Of a stretch of DNA of 34,591 nucleotides, positions 6,977 through 16,777 are shown piece by piece. Under the pieces are notes generated by a model. That model was not told the origin of the DNA, did not search any database, and was given only the letters and a program-made list of their open reading frames with translations. This stretch comes from an uncultured Bacilli bacterium. GTDB taxonomy: Bacteria > Bacillota_I > Bacilli_A > RF39 > UBA660. The stretch's first letter is position 1; the number at the start of each line of letters is the position of its first letter. Location: assembly GCA_947629445.1 (NCBI GenBank), contig CANRDU010000015.1, forward strand, positions 1 to 34,591. The letters are read 5' to 3'. A program made the translations under genes and the position numbers.

Positions 6977-9900
6977 ACTTTTTCATCACCATCAAAGTGA
7001 AGAGATTGATAATTATAAGGATTATTGCGATATAGTTTTCTTAGTTTCACAACAAAGGCAGAAATTTTCGCAATTGCTTTATCAACGAAAGTTAAGTGAA
7101 TTTCGCTTTCATCGAAGGTTTGTTCCATTTCTTCTTCTGCTTCTTCATAATCCTCAGACATTACTTCCACACCATTTGGAGTTACCACAACGGGAACAAA
7201 TTGTTCTCTTTTCTCTCCTTGGAACTCTGGATTTAAAATTTCTCTTGCAATCATCGCTCTTTGTGATTCGGCACAGTAGGCGAATACTTCAAATACTTTG
7301 GCATCCATTTCAACATCAGCATCTCCACCTTGATATTTTGCAATAGCATTGGTTTTCCGTTGAAATTCAATAGCATCAATATATCCTTCAAAATCACTCC
7401 ATGCTCGATTCATACAAGTATCTACGACTTCTTTAAATCTTTGTTTGATGCGCTCTTTACCTTTTTTATCTTGGGTATCTAATTGCTTATGTAATTTTTC
7501 TAAACCTATTTGTGTTAGATAGTCTTGTAATTGAGCCATCGTTTTAAATTGTTTTAGTTGTTCTGCTGTTAGAGAAATTCCTAAAAATTCTGCGGATAGG
7601 GAGGCTACCTGTTCAAAACTTAAGGTCCTTTTAGAAATTTTTTGCTTTCTATCCAATTCAAATTTTTCCTCTGCTGGCATATGAGTATTATTTACAACAT
7701 TAGGATTAGAACGAAGAAGAATCGATTCTACAGTTCTTTTAATCATGGTTTCTACAGCATCGACATATTCATCACTACGTCTTAAGTGTTCTGTTTCCGC
7801 ATGAAATTTTTCTCTTAATTGAGACATACTTCTAGAGATTTGTTGTTGATATTGAATGCTGGAATAAGTAGCATCATCTTGTCTTCTTTGGGCTTCTTCA
7901 ATAACGGCATTTAACATTTTAGCTTGTTTTTTATTTGCTTTGGTTGATAAATCACTTGTATCTAGACATTTCTGTGGAGAAGCATCCACATGCATTCTCA
8001 ATGCTTCTAATTGGAATTCAGGGATACCTAAACTTGCTAAGTCTTCAAAATCATTGAAGAAAATAAATTCTCCAGGATCTCCTTGTCTACCACAACGTCC
8101 CTTTACTTGATCATCTACACGAGAATATGGGAAATGACCAGAACCGATAACTTTTAGACCACCTGCCTGTAGAACTTTTTCTTTGGCACCTTTTCTCTGT
8201 TTATAGTGAAGTTTTATTTGATCGATATAACCAGGGGTATTTAGTAATCTTTCTTTTTGTTCTTTTTTCCATAACTCTAGTCGTAGTGTTTTAAACATTC
8301 CAGGCAATCGTCTTTTGGCTGCTAAATCAGCGATTACTTTATCGGTTGTTTCATTTAAAAATTCTTCCCAACTGAGAGATTCTCCACCTAATTTAATATC
8401 GGTACCACGTCCTGCCATTGCAGTTGCAATGGTAATCGCACCCGGCATTCCGGCTTTTGAAATAATACTTGCTTCAATAGGGAGATCAGATGCTTTTTCG
8501 GCATTTAACAATCCAATATTTGGATTCATTCCTCTTTGACGAAACTTCTTTGTTAGAAAAGCATAAAGTAATTTGCTTTCTTCTACAGAAGTAGTCGAAA
8601 TTAATACTGGCTGTCCTTTTTGAAAAGATTCCCATATCTCTTCAAAAATAGCCTCATTTTTTTCTTTTTTAGAAAGATATAGACGATCTCCACGATCCAT
8701 CGTTTGTTTTGGTTTATGCCGAGGAACATCATAAGTAGTTAAACCATATAAATCATGAAAAGCAGCAACAGGGGAAGTTCCTGTCATACCTCCCATTTTT
8801 TGGTAACGGCTGAAGAATACTCCTCTTGGGATGGAACCTAAGACGTCTGTAATATTTGTCATCGCAATTCTATTACTATCTCCTAAAGTGGCTTCTTTAA
8901 GTTCAATAGCTTGTTGTAATCCTTCTCCATAGATTCTTCCTTGACTAGTCCGTCCGTTTTGGTCAATGAGAGATACTTTTAATTTGCTATTTGGGTTTTG
9001 TGCGTTTTCTGGTTTTAAGAAATAATCTTTTCCAGATTGGAAACAAAACCAAGCTTTGATAGCATTTTGTATTTCATTATGATATTCAATTTCTTCCTTC
9101 ATCTGAAATTGGTGAAATAATTTGGTAAGTTCTGGAATACGATTTTTCCCGATAATGTAAGCAAGTGCAGCAGGGGATATATCTTGATCCTCAGATAAAT
9201 CTAGGATAGTATTTCCATCACTATCTTTCCAATTTGCTAATAATTCTCTATTGTTATTTACGATACTTTGAATTTGACTTTCATAAAAACTTAAAAATAG
9301 GATACATTCTCCTTGTAGTGTCAAAATATATTGATGCGTAGACTCATCTAAAATGAGTGCATGGAGATATTCCTGAGGAAAATCCTCAAAATTCCATTCT
9401 ACGCCGTTTGCTAATCCAATCTTTTGGGCATCAGAGCGATCGGTTTCAATTTGTTCAAACTCTCGCTTAGAAGATACTCGGTAAATGAGTTCTCCATTAG
9501 AAAGTTGATTTAGTGCATGTATTTTTTGAGCAGCTCGATTAGCAGCTACAATTCGTTTTGTCATTTCTGACTTTTCTTCATCTGAAATTGCAAGTTCTTC
9601 GTCATCCTGGTGTCCTGAAAGAAGGAAAGGACTTCTCGCATCATCAAATAGAATGTTATCTACTTCATCGATAATGGCAAAGCGAGGTTTTCCCTCTCTA
9701 TGTACCATACCACTTTCTGTTTTTGCACGTCCATCATGTAGATAGTCAAAGGCAAAAACATCGGCAGCTCCATAGGTAATGTCTGCTTGATATGCTTTTC
9801 GATTCTTTTCGATGCTTTCCGCTTGCAGTTCTTGATAAGTTCTAACACGTAATTTTTCTTTATTTAAAATTTCGACGCAAACAGGATCTTGAAAGAATTT

Positions 9901-10599
9901 CTTCATTAACTGAATACGTTCTGCTGGGGTAATATGTTCAGGATCGGCAGCATGCTCTTTTACATAACTCATAAGCTCTCGTTGAACAATTTCTAATTGC
10001 TTTTTTTGAAAACGTTCCGGAGAGACGTCATTTCGCGATTCTACTAAACCACAACTAAGTCCTAAAAATTGATAGAGTTCTCCCATTTCTTGTTGGTCAC
10101 GCATAGCGAGATATTTATTTGGGGTTACGACATGTACCCCTTTTCCTAAAAGGGCATTTAAATAAGCGGGAAGAGTAGCAGTTAATGTTTTTCCTTCTCC
10201 TGTTGCCATTTGAGAGACGATGCCATCATTTAAAAGAATACCTCCAATTAATTGTTCGTTATAATGTGGTTTATTCCAAAGAAAAGTACTAGCGGCTTTC
10301 ACAATGGCAAATGCTTCTGGAAGAATTTCTGCTAATGCTTTTTCTTCTGCTTCTAAATCATCGCTTCCTAAAGGCAATCTACTTTTTAGTTCTTCCATTT
10401 TACGTGTGAAGAAAGCTTTCGCATCTTCTTCACTAATTTTATGTTCACTACTGACAATTCTATTTTCACTGATACTTACTTCTAATCCCAATTCGGAGCA
10501 ATATTGTTGCCATAAATCATTGATTCTGCTTACGGTCGAATCGATTTCTTGTTTCATTTTACCCGTAATTTGTAAAGGTTCATTATTATTTCCGAACAT
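6964..10599 (-). CDS. secA: Oversized divergent SecA preprotein translocase ATPase
   Basis: This SecA-family motor drives export of unfolded proteins through SecYEG. At 1211 aa it is about 370 longer than usual. Visible motifs: Walker A MATGEGKT (about 131-138), VVTPNKYLAMRD (157-168), DITYG...FDYLHD (273-289), Walker B DEVDNILFDDARSP (311-324), GLQQAIELKE, GGMTGTSP, ATAMAGRGTDIKLGG (about 725-739) and GRCGRQGDPG (about 835-844). All ATPase motifs look intact. Extra sequence includes about 75 residues between nucleotide-binding motifs (190-265), an enlarged preprotein-crosslinking region and a long C-terminal helical part. The terminal SEC-C zinc motif is missing. GAGGTG lies just before ATG. 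It could be an accessory SecA2 or this lineage's only SecA; the window cannot tell. Confidence 0.9.
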   Translation of the reverse strand: MFGNNNEPLQITGKMKQEIDSTVSRINDLWQQYCSELGLEVSISENRIVSSEHKISEEDAKAFFTRKMEELKSRLPLGSDDLEAEEKALAEILPEAFAIVKAASTFLWNKPHYNEQLIGGILLNDGIVSQMATGEGKTLTATLPAYLNALLGKGVHVVTPNKYLAMRDQQEMGELYQFLGLSCGLVESRNDVSPERFQKKQLEIVQRELMSYVKEHAADPEHITPAERIQLMKKFFQDPVCVEILNKEKLRVRTYQELQAESIEKNRKAYQADITYGAADVFAFDYLHDGRAKTESGMVHREGKPRFAIIDEVDNILFDDARSPFLLSGHQDDEELAISDEEKSEMTKRIVAANRAAQKIHALNQLSNGELIYRVSSKREFEQIETDRSDAQKIGLANGVEWNFEDFPQEYLHALILDESTHQYILTLQGECILFLSFYESQIQSIVNNNRELLANWKDSDGNTILDLSEDQDISPAALAYIIGKNRIPELTKLFHQFQMKEEIEYHNEIQNAIKAWFCFQSGKDYFLKPENAQNPNSKLKVSLIDQNGRTSQGRIYGEGLQQAIELKEATLGDSNRIAMTNITDVLGSIPRGVFFSRYQKMGGMTGTSPVAAFHDLYGLTTYDVPRHKPKQTMDRGDRLYLSKKEKNEAIFEEIWESFQKGQPVLISTTSVEESKLLYAFLTKKFRQRGMNPNIGLLNAEKASDLPIEASIISKAGMPGAITIATAMAGRGTDIKLGGESLSWEEFLNETTDKVIADLAAKRRLPGMFKTLRLELWKKEQKERLLNTPGYIDQIKLHYKQRKGAKEKVLQAGGLKVIGSGHFPYSRVDDQVKGRCGRQGDPGEFIFFNDFEDLASLGIPEFQLEALRMHVDASPQKCLDTSDLSTKANKKQAKMLNAVIEEAQRRQDDATYSSIQYQQQISRSMSQLREKFHAETEHLRRSDEYVDAVETMIKRTVESILLRSNPNVVNNTHMPAEEKFELDRKQKISKRTLSFEQVASLSAEFLGISLTAEQLKQFKTMAQLQDYLTQIGLEKLHKQLDTQDKKGKERIKQRFKEVVDTCMNRAWSDFEGYIDAIEFQRKTNAIAKYQGGDADVEMDAKVFEVFAYCAESQRAMIAREILNPEFQGEKREQFVPVVVTPNGVEVMSEDYEEAEEEMEQTFDESEIHLTFVDKAIAKISAFVVKLRKLYRNNPYNYQSLHFDGDEKVRSI

Positions 10600-10668
10600 A
10601 AAACACCTCTATCTATTCTTTATATATTATATCATAAACGTGGATAAAATCTATCGCATTATTAAAAA

Positions 10669-10688
10669 AACTCTTCTAAAGAAGAGTT
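10669..10688 (-). terminator. Terminator after tRNA-Arg (minus strand)
   Basis: AACTCTTC-ttta-GAAGAGTT on the minus strand is followed by a run of T residues. It lies downstream of the tRNA. Confidence 0.85.
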
Positions 10689-10700
10689 AATCAGCAAAGA

Positions 10701-10777
10701 TGGTGTCCCAGAAGGGATTCGAACCCCTGACACTCGCCTTAGAAGGGCGATGCTCTATCCAGCTGAGCTACTGAGAC
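10701..10777 (-). tRNA. tRNA-Arg (anticodon UCU)
   Basis: The minus strand folds as a cloverleaf of 77 bases including encoded CCA. The acceptor stem is GTCTCAG / CTGGGAC (one G-U pair), the D-arm is AGCTCAGCTGGATAGAGC, and the anticodon stem is TCGCC / GGCGA around loop CTTCTAA (anticodon TCT). The T-arm is GGGTTCGAATCCC. It decodes AGA/AGG arginine codons, which are common in this AT-rich genome. Confidence 0.97.
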
Positions 10778-10802
10778 ATACCCGTTCCAAAGGAACAAGT
10801 AC

Positions 10803-10831
10803 ATTATACAATAAAAAAAGGGATTATTCAA
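10803..10831 (-). promoter_or_regulatory. Promoter of tRNA-Arg
   Basis: On the minus strand, TTGAAT (10826-10831), a 17-base spacer and TATAAT (10803-10808) form a near-consensus housekeeping promoter. The -35 overlaps the end of gerM. A short GTTCC-aaa-GGAAC hairpin lies between it and the tRNA. Confidence 0.8.
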
Positions 10832-11780
10832 GAGATTTTAAAGTAGTTTTCGTAATTTGTTGACCATCTACTTCAAAAAGAACTTCCTCTACATCATAGT
10901 TATCATAAATAGAAAGGGAAATGGTATATAATACTTCTTCTAAAATATCTTTAGAGTCTAAATTATCGAAAATGTATTCGTCGAAACATACTAGAAAACG
11001 GTCATCTTCTATAGCATAATCAACAAGATTCGTTTTACTATTTAGAAAACTCATGAGAGGGTTTTCAAGGGTAGAACTGCTAAGTTCATCGATGATAATC
11101 TCAATTTTGTCTCGAGAATCATTGTTAATTAGCGTAACAGGTGTATAGGAAAACTCGTCATTATATTGATGAACATAATAGATGGTAGTGGAGGTAACAT
11201 TTTTTAAACTGGTAAGTTCATATCGCTTATTAATGCCAATATCACGACTTAACGTTGCAGGAAGTTTGATTTTGCTTTGGGGAAGTTGTGTTAGAATTTC
11301 ACCGTCAACATAGAGAATAATATATTTAACACCATCAATACTGGTGAGTGTATAGGTAACGGCTTCAATCAGCGACTCTTCTAATTCTTTTGCAATATCG
11401 AGAAAGTCACTAGAAACATCTACTTTCATGATGCCGTCTGTTAGAGAAATAGCATGGATTTTGGTATTACTATGGATAAGTGGTTGAAAACCGCTAGGGA
11501 TTTGATCACTATTTTTCCCTTCTTGAATCATGGTTTCCAATAATTCTTGAGCAATGTCTTCAGGCTCGGTAGAACGAATTCGTACAGAAGTCTTACTGAC
11601 ATAATTATTATTATCTAATAGGTAGATGGTATGGGTTTTAATATCCTGACTGACGTATTCAATTTCACTTGGAATATTTGTTTTTTCAAAGTGAGATGTA
11701 GGAATAAAGTAAAGAAGAGCAACTAATAAAAGGACAATGGAAGAGGTAACAATTTTTTTGATAGACATTTTCTTTAACAT
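10824..11780 (-). CDS. gerM: GerM-like sporulation lipoprotein/membrane protein
   Basis: This 318-aa protein has an N-terminal membrane or signal segment (about residues 10-27) and two GerMN domains (about 70-170 and 205-315). Both carry the DGIMKVDVSSDF-like strand and an ILYVDGE / LFEVDGQ ending. GerM is a mother-cell protein needed in B. subtilis for engulfment-stage sporulation and later germination, and it works with the SpoIIIA-SpoIIQ channel. That suits the neighbouring spoIIIAH. No lipobox Cys is visible near the signal, so it may be a membrane-anchored rather than lipidated form. A sigma-E-like promoter precedes it. Confidence 0.85.
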   Translation of the reverse strand: MLKKMSIKKIVTSSIVLLLVALLYFIPTSHFEKTNIPSEIEYVSQDIKTHTIYLLDNNNYVSKTSVRIRSTEPEDIAQELLETMIQEGKNSDQIPSGFQPLIHSNTKIHAISLTDGIMKVDVSSDFLDIAKELEESLIEAVTYTLTSIDGVKYIILYVDGEILTQLPQSKIKLPATLSRDIGINKRYELTSLKNVTSTTIYYVHQYNDEFSYTPVTLINNDSRDKIEIIIDELSSSTLENPLMSFLNSKTNLVDYAIEDDRFLVCFDEYIFDNLDSKDILEEVLYTISLSIYDNYDVEEVLFEVDGQQITKTTLKSLE

Positions 11781-11796
11781 AGAATCACCTTACTAA

Positions 11797-11825
11797 AGTA
11801 TATGAAAAAAATGCATGTAAATGCA
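11797..11825 (-). promoter_or_regulatory. Candidate sigma-E promoter of gerM
   Basis: The minus strand has CATATACT (11797-11804), which fits the sigma-E -10 pattern. Fourteen bases upstream is GCATTTA (11819-11825), a 5/7 match to the -35. The -35 overlaps the gerE terminator. Confidence 0.5.
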
Positions 11826-11829
11826 TTTT
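11808..11829 (-). terminator. Terminator of gerE (minus strand)
   Basis: AAAATGCAT-ttac-ATGCATTTT on the minus strand, followed by TTT. It overlaps the gerE stop codon. Confidence 0.75.
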
Positions 11830-12034
11830 ATAAGGAAATTTCTCCGAGACGTAATAGTTCTACAACAGCAGCGGCACGTCCTTTGACACCAATTTTTTGA
11901 ATGGTATTGGAAATGTGATTTCTTACTGTTTTTTCACTAATATCCAATTTTTGAGCAATTTCTTTCGTCGTGTAATTTTGAATTAACAAGTCAAATACTT
12001 CTTTTTCTCTATTTGTCAAAATATTTTTTCTCAT
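11828..12034 (-). CDS. gerE: Spore coat regulator GerE
   Basis: This 68-aa protein is a stand-alone LuxR-type helix-turn-helix. LTNREKEVFDLLIQNYTTKE, then IAQKLDISEKTVRNHISN and KIGVKGRAAAVVELLRLGE, closely follow Bacillus GerE (74 aa), including the recognition-helix SEKTVRNHI. GerE acts late in the mother cell, switching coat genes on and sigma-K expression down. It binds DNA as a dimer and needs no phosphorylation domain. The start is set by the protein's own length and a moderate GAGGGAAC before ATG. A sigma-K-like promoter lies 43 bases upstream. Confidence 0.93.
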   Translation of the reverse strand: MRKNILTNREKEVFDLLIQNYTTKEIAQKLDISEKTVRNHISNTIQKIGVKGRAAAVVELLRLGEISL

Positions 12035-12076
12035 TGTTCCCTCACTTCCTGATAGGGTGGTTTATAATATTCATAA

Positions 12077-12105
12077 TATTGTATGAGAAAAAAATAGTTT
12101 GGTGT
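12077..12105 (-). promoter_or_regulatory. Candidate sigma-K promoter of gerE
   Basis: The minus strand has CATACAATA (12077-12085), matching CATAnnnTA. ACAC (12102-12105) lies 16 bases upstream, matching the sigma-K -35 AC core. The -10 also fits sigma-E (CATACAAT), so the sigma choice is uncertain. Confidence 0.5.
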
Positions 12106-12115
12106 ATCATTCTGC

Positions 12116-12613
12116 CTATTTTTGAAACTTGACCGTAATATTTTTAGAGGTATCAAAATTCTCTTGGACAGATCTCATAATGTTATTAGCAAGGGTACTA
12201 TCATGTTCTTCTTTATGGACGATTACTTCAATATTATTTCCATCGACTTTTACAAATGATTTTAATTGGTAATCATTTTCAATTTGGGCTTCAATATTCT
12301 CTTCGATGCTTCGGTTAGAATTTAATTCTTTGATTTTTTCGAATGCTTCATTTTTTTCTTCTACAGAACTATCAGCATTACTAATAATCTTTTTGAGAGA
12401 AGTAATTTCTTCTTCTAGTTCTTCATCAGCCTCCACACGTAGTGCGACTAAGATACTACTTTCTTCTACATTCGCAACTGGTGTAGAGGAATCATTATTT
12501 TCTTTTTCTCCTTTGGTTATGAGTAATTCTGGTGGCATGGTGATGTAGTAGACACTCAGTACTAAAATTAAACTAAATAATGTTAAAAACCAAACACCTT
12601 TTTTATTAATCAT
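12116..12613 (-). CDS. spoIIIAH: SpoIIIAH, stage III sporulation channel protein
   Basis: This 165-aa protein has one N-terminal membrane helix (about residues 7-25) and an acidic coiled-coil segment. It ends in the YscJ/FliF-like ring-building domain (about 95-163), including LKSFVKVDGNNIEVIVHKEE and ITVKFQK. SpoIIIAH sits in the mother-cell membrane around the forespore and pairs with SpoIIQ to form the feeding channel. AGGAGG lies 8 bases before this ATG, and a sigma-E-like promoter is correctly placed. Longer readings upstream lack a ribosome site. It is shorter than the B. subtilis protein (about 218 aa) and is not next to other spoIIIA genes here. Confidence 0.88.
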   Translation of the reverse strand: MINKKGVWFLTLFSLILVLSVYYITMPPELLITKGEKENNDSSTPVANVEESSILVALRVEADEELEEEITSLKKIISNADSSVEEKNEAFEKIKELNSNRSIEENIEAQIENDYQLKSFVKVDGNNIEVIVHKEEHDSTLANNIMRSVQENFDTSKNITVKFQK

Positions 12614-12637
12614 ATTGATTCCTCCTATATTCATTAA

Positions 12638-12666
12638 AATGTATGTAAAAATCATGCTTATTATTC
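12638..12666 (-). promoter_or_regulatory. Sigma-E promoter of spoIIIAH
   Basis: On the minus strand GAATAAT (12660-12666), a 14-base spacer and CATACATT (12638-12645) match the sigma-E pattern KMATATT-N14-CATAYANT at nearly every position. The -10 lies 24 bases before the ATG. Confidence 0.7.
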
Positions 12667-12694
12667 TGAAAAACTTCTTTTTTATAAAAAAATG

Positions 12695-12703
12695 TGCTAG
12701 AAT
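12695..12703 (+). promoter_or_regulatory. Extended -10 promoter of eno
   Basis: TGCTAGAAT: TAGAAT (12698-12703) with an upstream TG, 23 bases before the TTG start of eno. The -35 is weak. Confidence 0.5.
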
Positions 12704-12726
12704 GAGATTGTAGGAGATGATGATAA

Positions 12727-13956
<1,230 letters not shown>

Positions 13957-13961
13957 TTTCT

Positions 13962-14138
13962 ATGGCGATGCATGATACAATGGGGACTAGCAAAGATCCT
14001 CATATGAAAAATCCAATGCCGAAGTTTATCCTAATTGTGATTATTGTAGCATTACTTGTTATTTTTGTGGCTCCTAGAATTTATGAAATTTACAATAACA
14101 ATTTGGATGATACGGAAGAAAGAGCAGAAAATAGTTAA
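13962..14138 (+). CDS. 58-aa single-pass membrane protein
   Basis: The frame begins MAMHDTMGTSKDPHMKN, has one hydrophobic helix (FILIVIIVALLVIFVAP, about residues 22-38) and ends in a charged tail (DDTEERAEN). AAGGAGG (13947-13953) overlaps the eno stop codon and lies 8 bases before ATG, so translation is coupled to eno. A strong terminator follows. I recognise no family. Confidence 0.7.
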   Translation: MAMHDTMGTSKDPHMKNPMPKFILIVIIVALLVIFVAPRIYEIYNNNLDDTEERAENS

Positions 14139-14158
14139 TTCTATTTTCTTTTTCTTTT
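14126..14158 (+). terminator. Terminator of eno operon
   Basis: A 9-bp perfect stem (AGAAAATAG / CTATTTTCT) with a 6-base loop and T-rich tail. The 58-aa gene's stop lies in the stem-loop. Confidence 0.9.
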
Positions 14159-14169
14159 TTTAGATTTTA

Positions 14170-14178
14170 TGGTATACT
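14170..14178 (+). promoter_or_regulatory. Extended -10 promoter of ftsK
   Basis: TGGTATACT: TATACT (14173-14178) with an upstream TG, about 20 bases before the start codon. Confidence 0.5.
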
Positions 14179-14199
14179 ATATGATATAGGGTGATGATA

Positions 14200-16485
14200 A
14201 TGGCAAAGAAGAAAAAAAGAAAAGATGCAAATAAAGAAAAATCAACGAATTTATCAGAATTAAAAGGATTTGGACTTGTATTAATAGCCATTATTGGATG
14301 TTGTCCATTTGGTATAGTTGCCGATATTATTAAAGGATTTTCTGCTTTCCTAGTAGGTACTTGGTGGGCTTTATTTTTAGTTTTTGTTGGTATTTGCGGT
14401 ATATTTATGATTATTAGAAGAGAAAAGCCTGATTTTCTCAATATCAAATTTTTGGGATTATATATCATGCTGATTTCTATTCTCGTATTATCCCATACGG
14501 CCTATTTAAATCATCTAGAAGGTATTGATGTGAAAAATTTTAAATTGGTCGATGATACGGTTACGGTGGTTGGAGAAACTATTCATAGTATTATGAGTTT
14601 TGTTAAAAGTGATGCCAACGCACTAGTATCTGCAATGTCTAATTTAGGGGGAGGTGTCATTGGTGCTATTTTTTGTAGTATCTTTGTAGCTCTTTTAACT
14701 TTAGATGGTGCAATCGTGGTAGCAATTGCTTTAATTGCTTGTGGATTTATTATGTTTACCGGAATTTCTATCTATGATACGCTTATGAAAGCAAAAGAGA
14801 AGATGGGTAAATTAAAAGAAGGATTAGAACATCAAAATCATAAAGTAGATGCAGATGATGAAGAGGAAGAAGAGGATGACGAGGAAGAGGATGAAGATGA
14901 GGAAGGGGAAGACAATAGACGAGTAATCCCTAGAGAAGAAGTACATCAACCAAAACTAGAGACAGTTATTAACGAAGAAACTGGTGAAGTAACAGAAGTT
15001 GAGGTTATCGAAGAGAATACGCACTGGGAATATCCTCCTCTCAATTTATTGACGAAGACGGCTAAAAATAGTAATCGTGAAAATCAAGAGGCCATCAAGA
15101 AAAATATTCCAACTTTAGAACAAGTTCTACGTGATTTTGGTATTGAAGGAAAAGTAGTTCGAGCGAAGGTAGGACCTGCTGTTACACAGTATGAATTAGA
15201 AATTAAGGCAGGAACTCGTGTTAGTAAAATATTAGGATTAAATCGTGAAATAGCGCTTTCTCTAGCTGCTAAAGATGTTCGTATTCAAGCACCAATTCCA
15301 GGAAAGAATACGGTAGGTATTGAACTTCCAAATCCAACCATTTCTATGGTAGGAGTACGAGAAGTATTACAGAAGGCAAATGAAGAAGATAAATCTTTAA
15401 ATAAGAAGTTGTTAGCTGTTCTTGGTAAAGATATTGAAGGCGAATGCCGTTTTATGGAGATTAATAAAATGCCACATTTACTAGTAGCTGGTTCTACTGG
15501 AAGTGGTAAATCTGTCTGCATTAATAGTATTTTAGCTTCTATCCTAATGCGTACGAAACCAGATGAAGTAAAACTAGTATTAGTCGATCCGAAGAAAGTA
15601 GAACTGTCCGTTTATAATGGAGTACCACATTTACTGACACCAGTTGTAACCGATCCTAAAAAAGCAAATTTAGTTCTTCAAAAGATTGTAGCGGAGATGG
15701 AAAATCGTTATGATATTTTTGAGAGAAGTGGTACAAAGAATATTACTAGTTATAATGAATATTTAACGAAGAAAAATGAAAATAGTTCGGAAGAAGAAAA
15801 GGTAAAATTAATGCCATACATTGTGGTTATTATTGATGAGTTAGCGGATCTTATGCTAGTGGCAGCAAAAGAAGTAGAAGATTCTATTATGCGAATTACT
15901 CAGATGGCTCGTGCTGCTGGAATCCATTTGATTGTCGCAACACAAAGACCATCTACCGATGTTATTACTGGTGTTGTTAAAGCAAATATTCCATCACGAA
16001 TTTCCTTTGCTGTTTCTTCGGGAATTGATTCAAGAACCATTCTTGATATGGTAGGTGCTGAAAAGTTACTTGGAAAAGGAGATATGCTTTTCTTACCACA
16101 AGGTATTAATACACCAATTCGTATTCAGGGAACCTTTATTTCGGAAGAAGAAACAAAAGCGATTGTTGACTTTGTATGTGGACAACAGAAAGCAAATTAT
16201 GATAAATCGTTAGAACAAATGCCAGAAGAAGAACATGCTATTACGGGTGTTGAAAGTAAATCCGATGCTTTAGAAGAACCATTATATGATGAAATTGTCG
16301 ATTTTGTAGTAGAACAGGGAAAGGCAAGTACTTCGCTTTTACAAAGACATTTCCGTTTAGGATATAATAGGGCAGCTCGTTGCATTGATTTATTAGAGGA
16401 ACGAGGAATAGTAGGACCACAAAATGGTTCAAAGCCTAGAGAAGTACTTGTAAAATATGGTGACAATGAAAAATCTGAAGAGTAA
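14200..16485 (+). CDS. ftsK: DNA translocase FtsK/SpoIIIE
   Basis: This hexameric ATPase pumps chromosomal DNA through the division or sporulation septum. It has 761 aa from ATG 14200, which is well spaced from AGGGTGAT; GTG 14191 lies inside that ribosome site. It begins with Lys-rich residues, then about four membrane helices (about 20-190). A very acidic linker follows ([20 protein letters not shown], about 220-240). The motor has Walker A GSTGSGKS (about 430) and Walker [12 protein letters not shown] (about 542), then [17 protein letters not shown]. The C-terminal winged-helix gamma domain (about 694-750; [21 protein letters not shown]) reads KOPS/SRS polarity sequences. It is followed by a separate gene encoding a second gamma domain. 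Confidence 0.95.
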   Translation: MAKKKKRKDANKEKSTNLSELKGFGLVLIAIIGCCPFGIVADIIKGFSAFLVGTWWALFLVFVGICGIFMIIRREKPDFLNIKFLGLYIMLISILVLSHTAYLNHLEGIDVKNFKLVDDTVTVVGETIHSIMSFVKSDANALVSAMSNLGGGVIGAIFCSIFVALLTLDGAIVVAIALIACGFIMFTGISIYDTLMKAKEKMGKLKEGLEHQNHKVDADDEEEEEDDEEEDEDEEGEDNRRVIPREEVHQPKLETVINEETGEVTEVEVIEENTHWEYPPLNLLTKTAKNSNRENQEAIKKNIPTLEQVLRDFGIEGKVVRAKVGPAVTQYELEIKAGTRVSKILGLNREIALSLAAKDVRIQAPIPGKNTVGIELPNPTISMVGVREVLQKANEEDKSLNKKLLAVLGKDIEGECRFMEINKMPHLLVAGSTGSGKSVCINSILASILMRTKPDEVKLVLVDPKKVELSVYNGVPHLLTPVVTDPKKANLVLQKIVAEMENRYDIFERSGTKNITSYNEYLTKKNENSSEEEKVKLMPYIVVIIDELADLMLVAAKEVEDSIMRITQMARAAGIHLIVATQRPSTDVITGVVKANIPSRISFAVSSGIDSRTILDMVGAEKLLGKGDMLFLPQGINTPIRIQGTFISEEETKAIVDFVCGQQKANYDKSLEQMPEEEHAITGVESKSDALEEPLYDEIVDFVVEQGKASTSLLQRHFRLGYNRAARCIDLLEERGIVGPQNGSKPREVLVKYGDNEKSEE

Positions 16486-16705
16486 AGATGAAAAGTCGAT
16501 TTTTTTAGAGGAAGATCCCATTTACGAAAAAGTAGTTTCCTTTGCTATAAATAAAGGAAAAATTAGTACTTCTCTAATTCAAAGGCAGTTTAAGATTGGT
16601 TATAATAGAGCAGTAAAATGTATGGATTTATTAGAAAAACAAGGAATCGTAGGCCCTGCTAATGGGTTAAAACCACGAGAAATATTAGTGAGATATAAAA
16701 ATTAA
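16457..16705 (+). CDS. Free-standing FtsK gamma-domain protein
   Basis: This 82-aa protein is a lone copy of the FtsK/SpoIIIE gamma winged helix: [20 protein letters not shown], then [15 protein letters not shown] and LKPREILV. It is well over half identical to the same domain at the end of the preceding ftsK. It overlaps the ftsK end by up to 29 bases in the +1 frame. Start may be ATG 16457 or ATG 16466; neither has a strong ribosome site, so translation probably couples to ftsK. It has no ATPase or membrane part. It might bind the same DNA sequences or XerD and modulate the motor (inference). A tandem domain duplication followed by separation is the likely origin. Confidence 0.75.
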   Translation: MVTMKNLKSKDEKSIFLEEDPIYEKVVSFAINKGKISTSLIQRQFKIGYNRAVKCMDLLEKQGIVGPANGLKPREILVRYKN

Positions 16706-16777
16706 TTAGAGAGTGAATAAAAGAAAAAATTTTTTTGGTGAAATTCTATCAATAGTGAGAAGTAGGAGAAGGTAAAA

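Noticed and set aside
16440..16500. Programmed -1 frameshift joining FtsK and the second gamma domain
   Set aside because: The second frame is +1 relative to ftsK, and no slippery heptamer with the right phase is present; coupled re-initiation is simpler.
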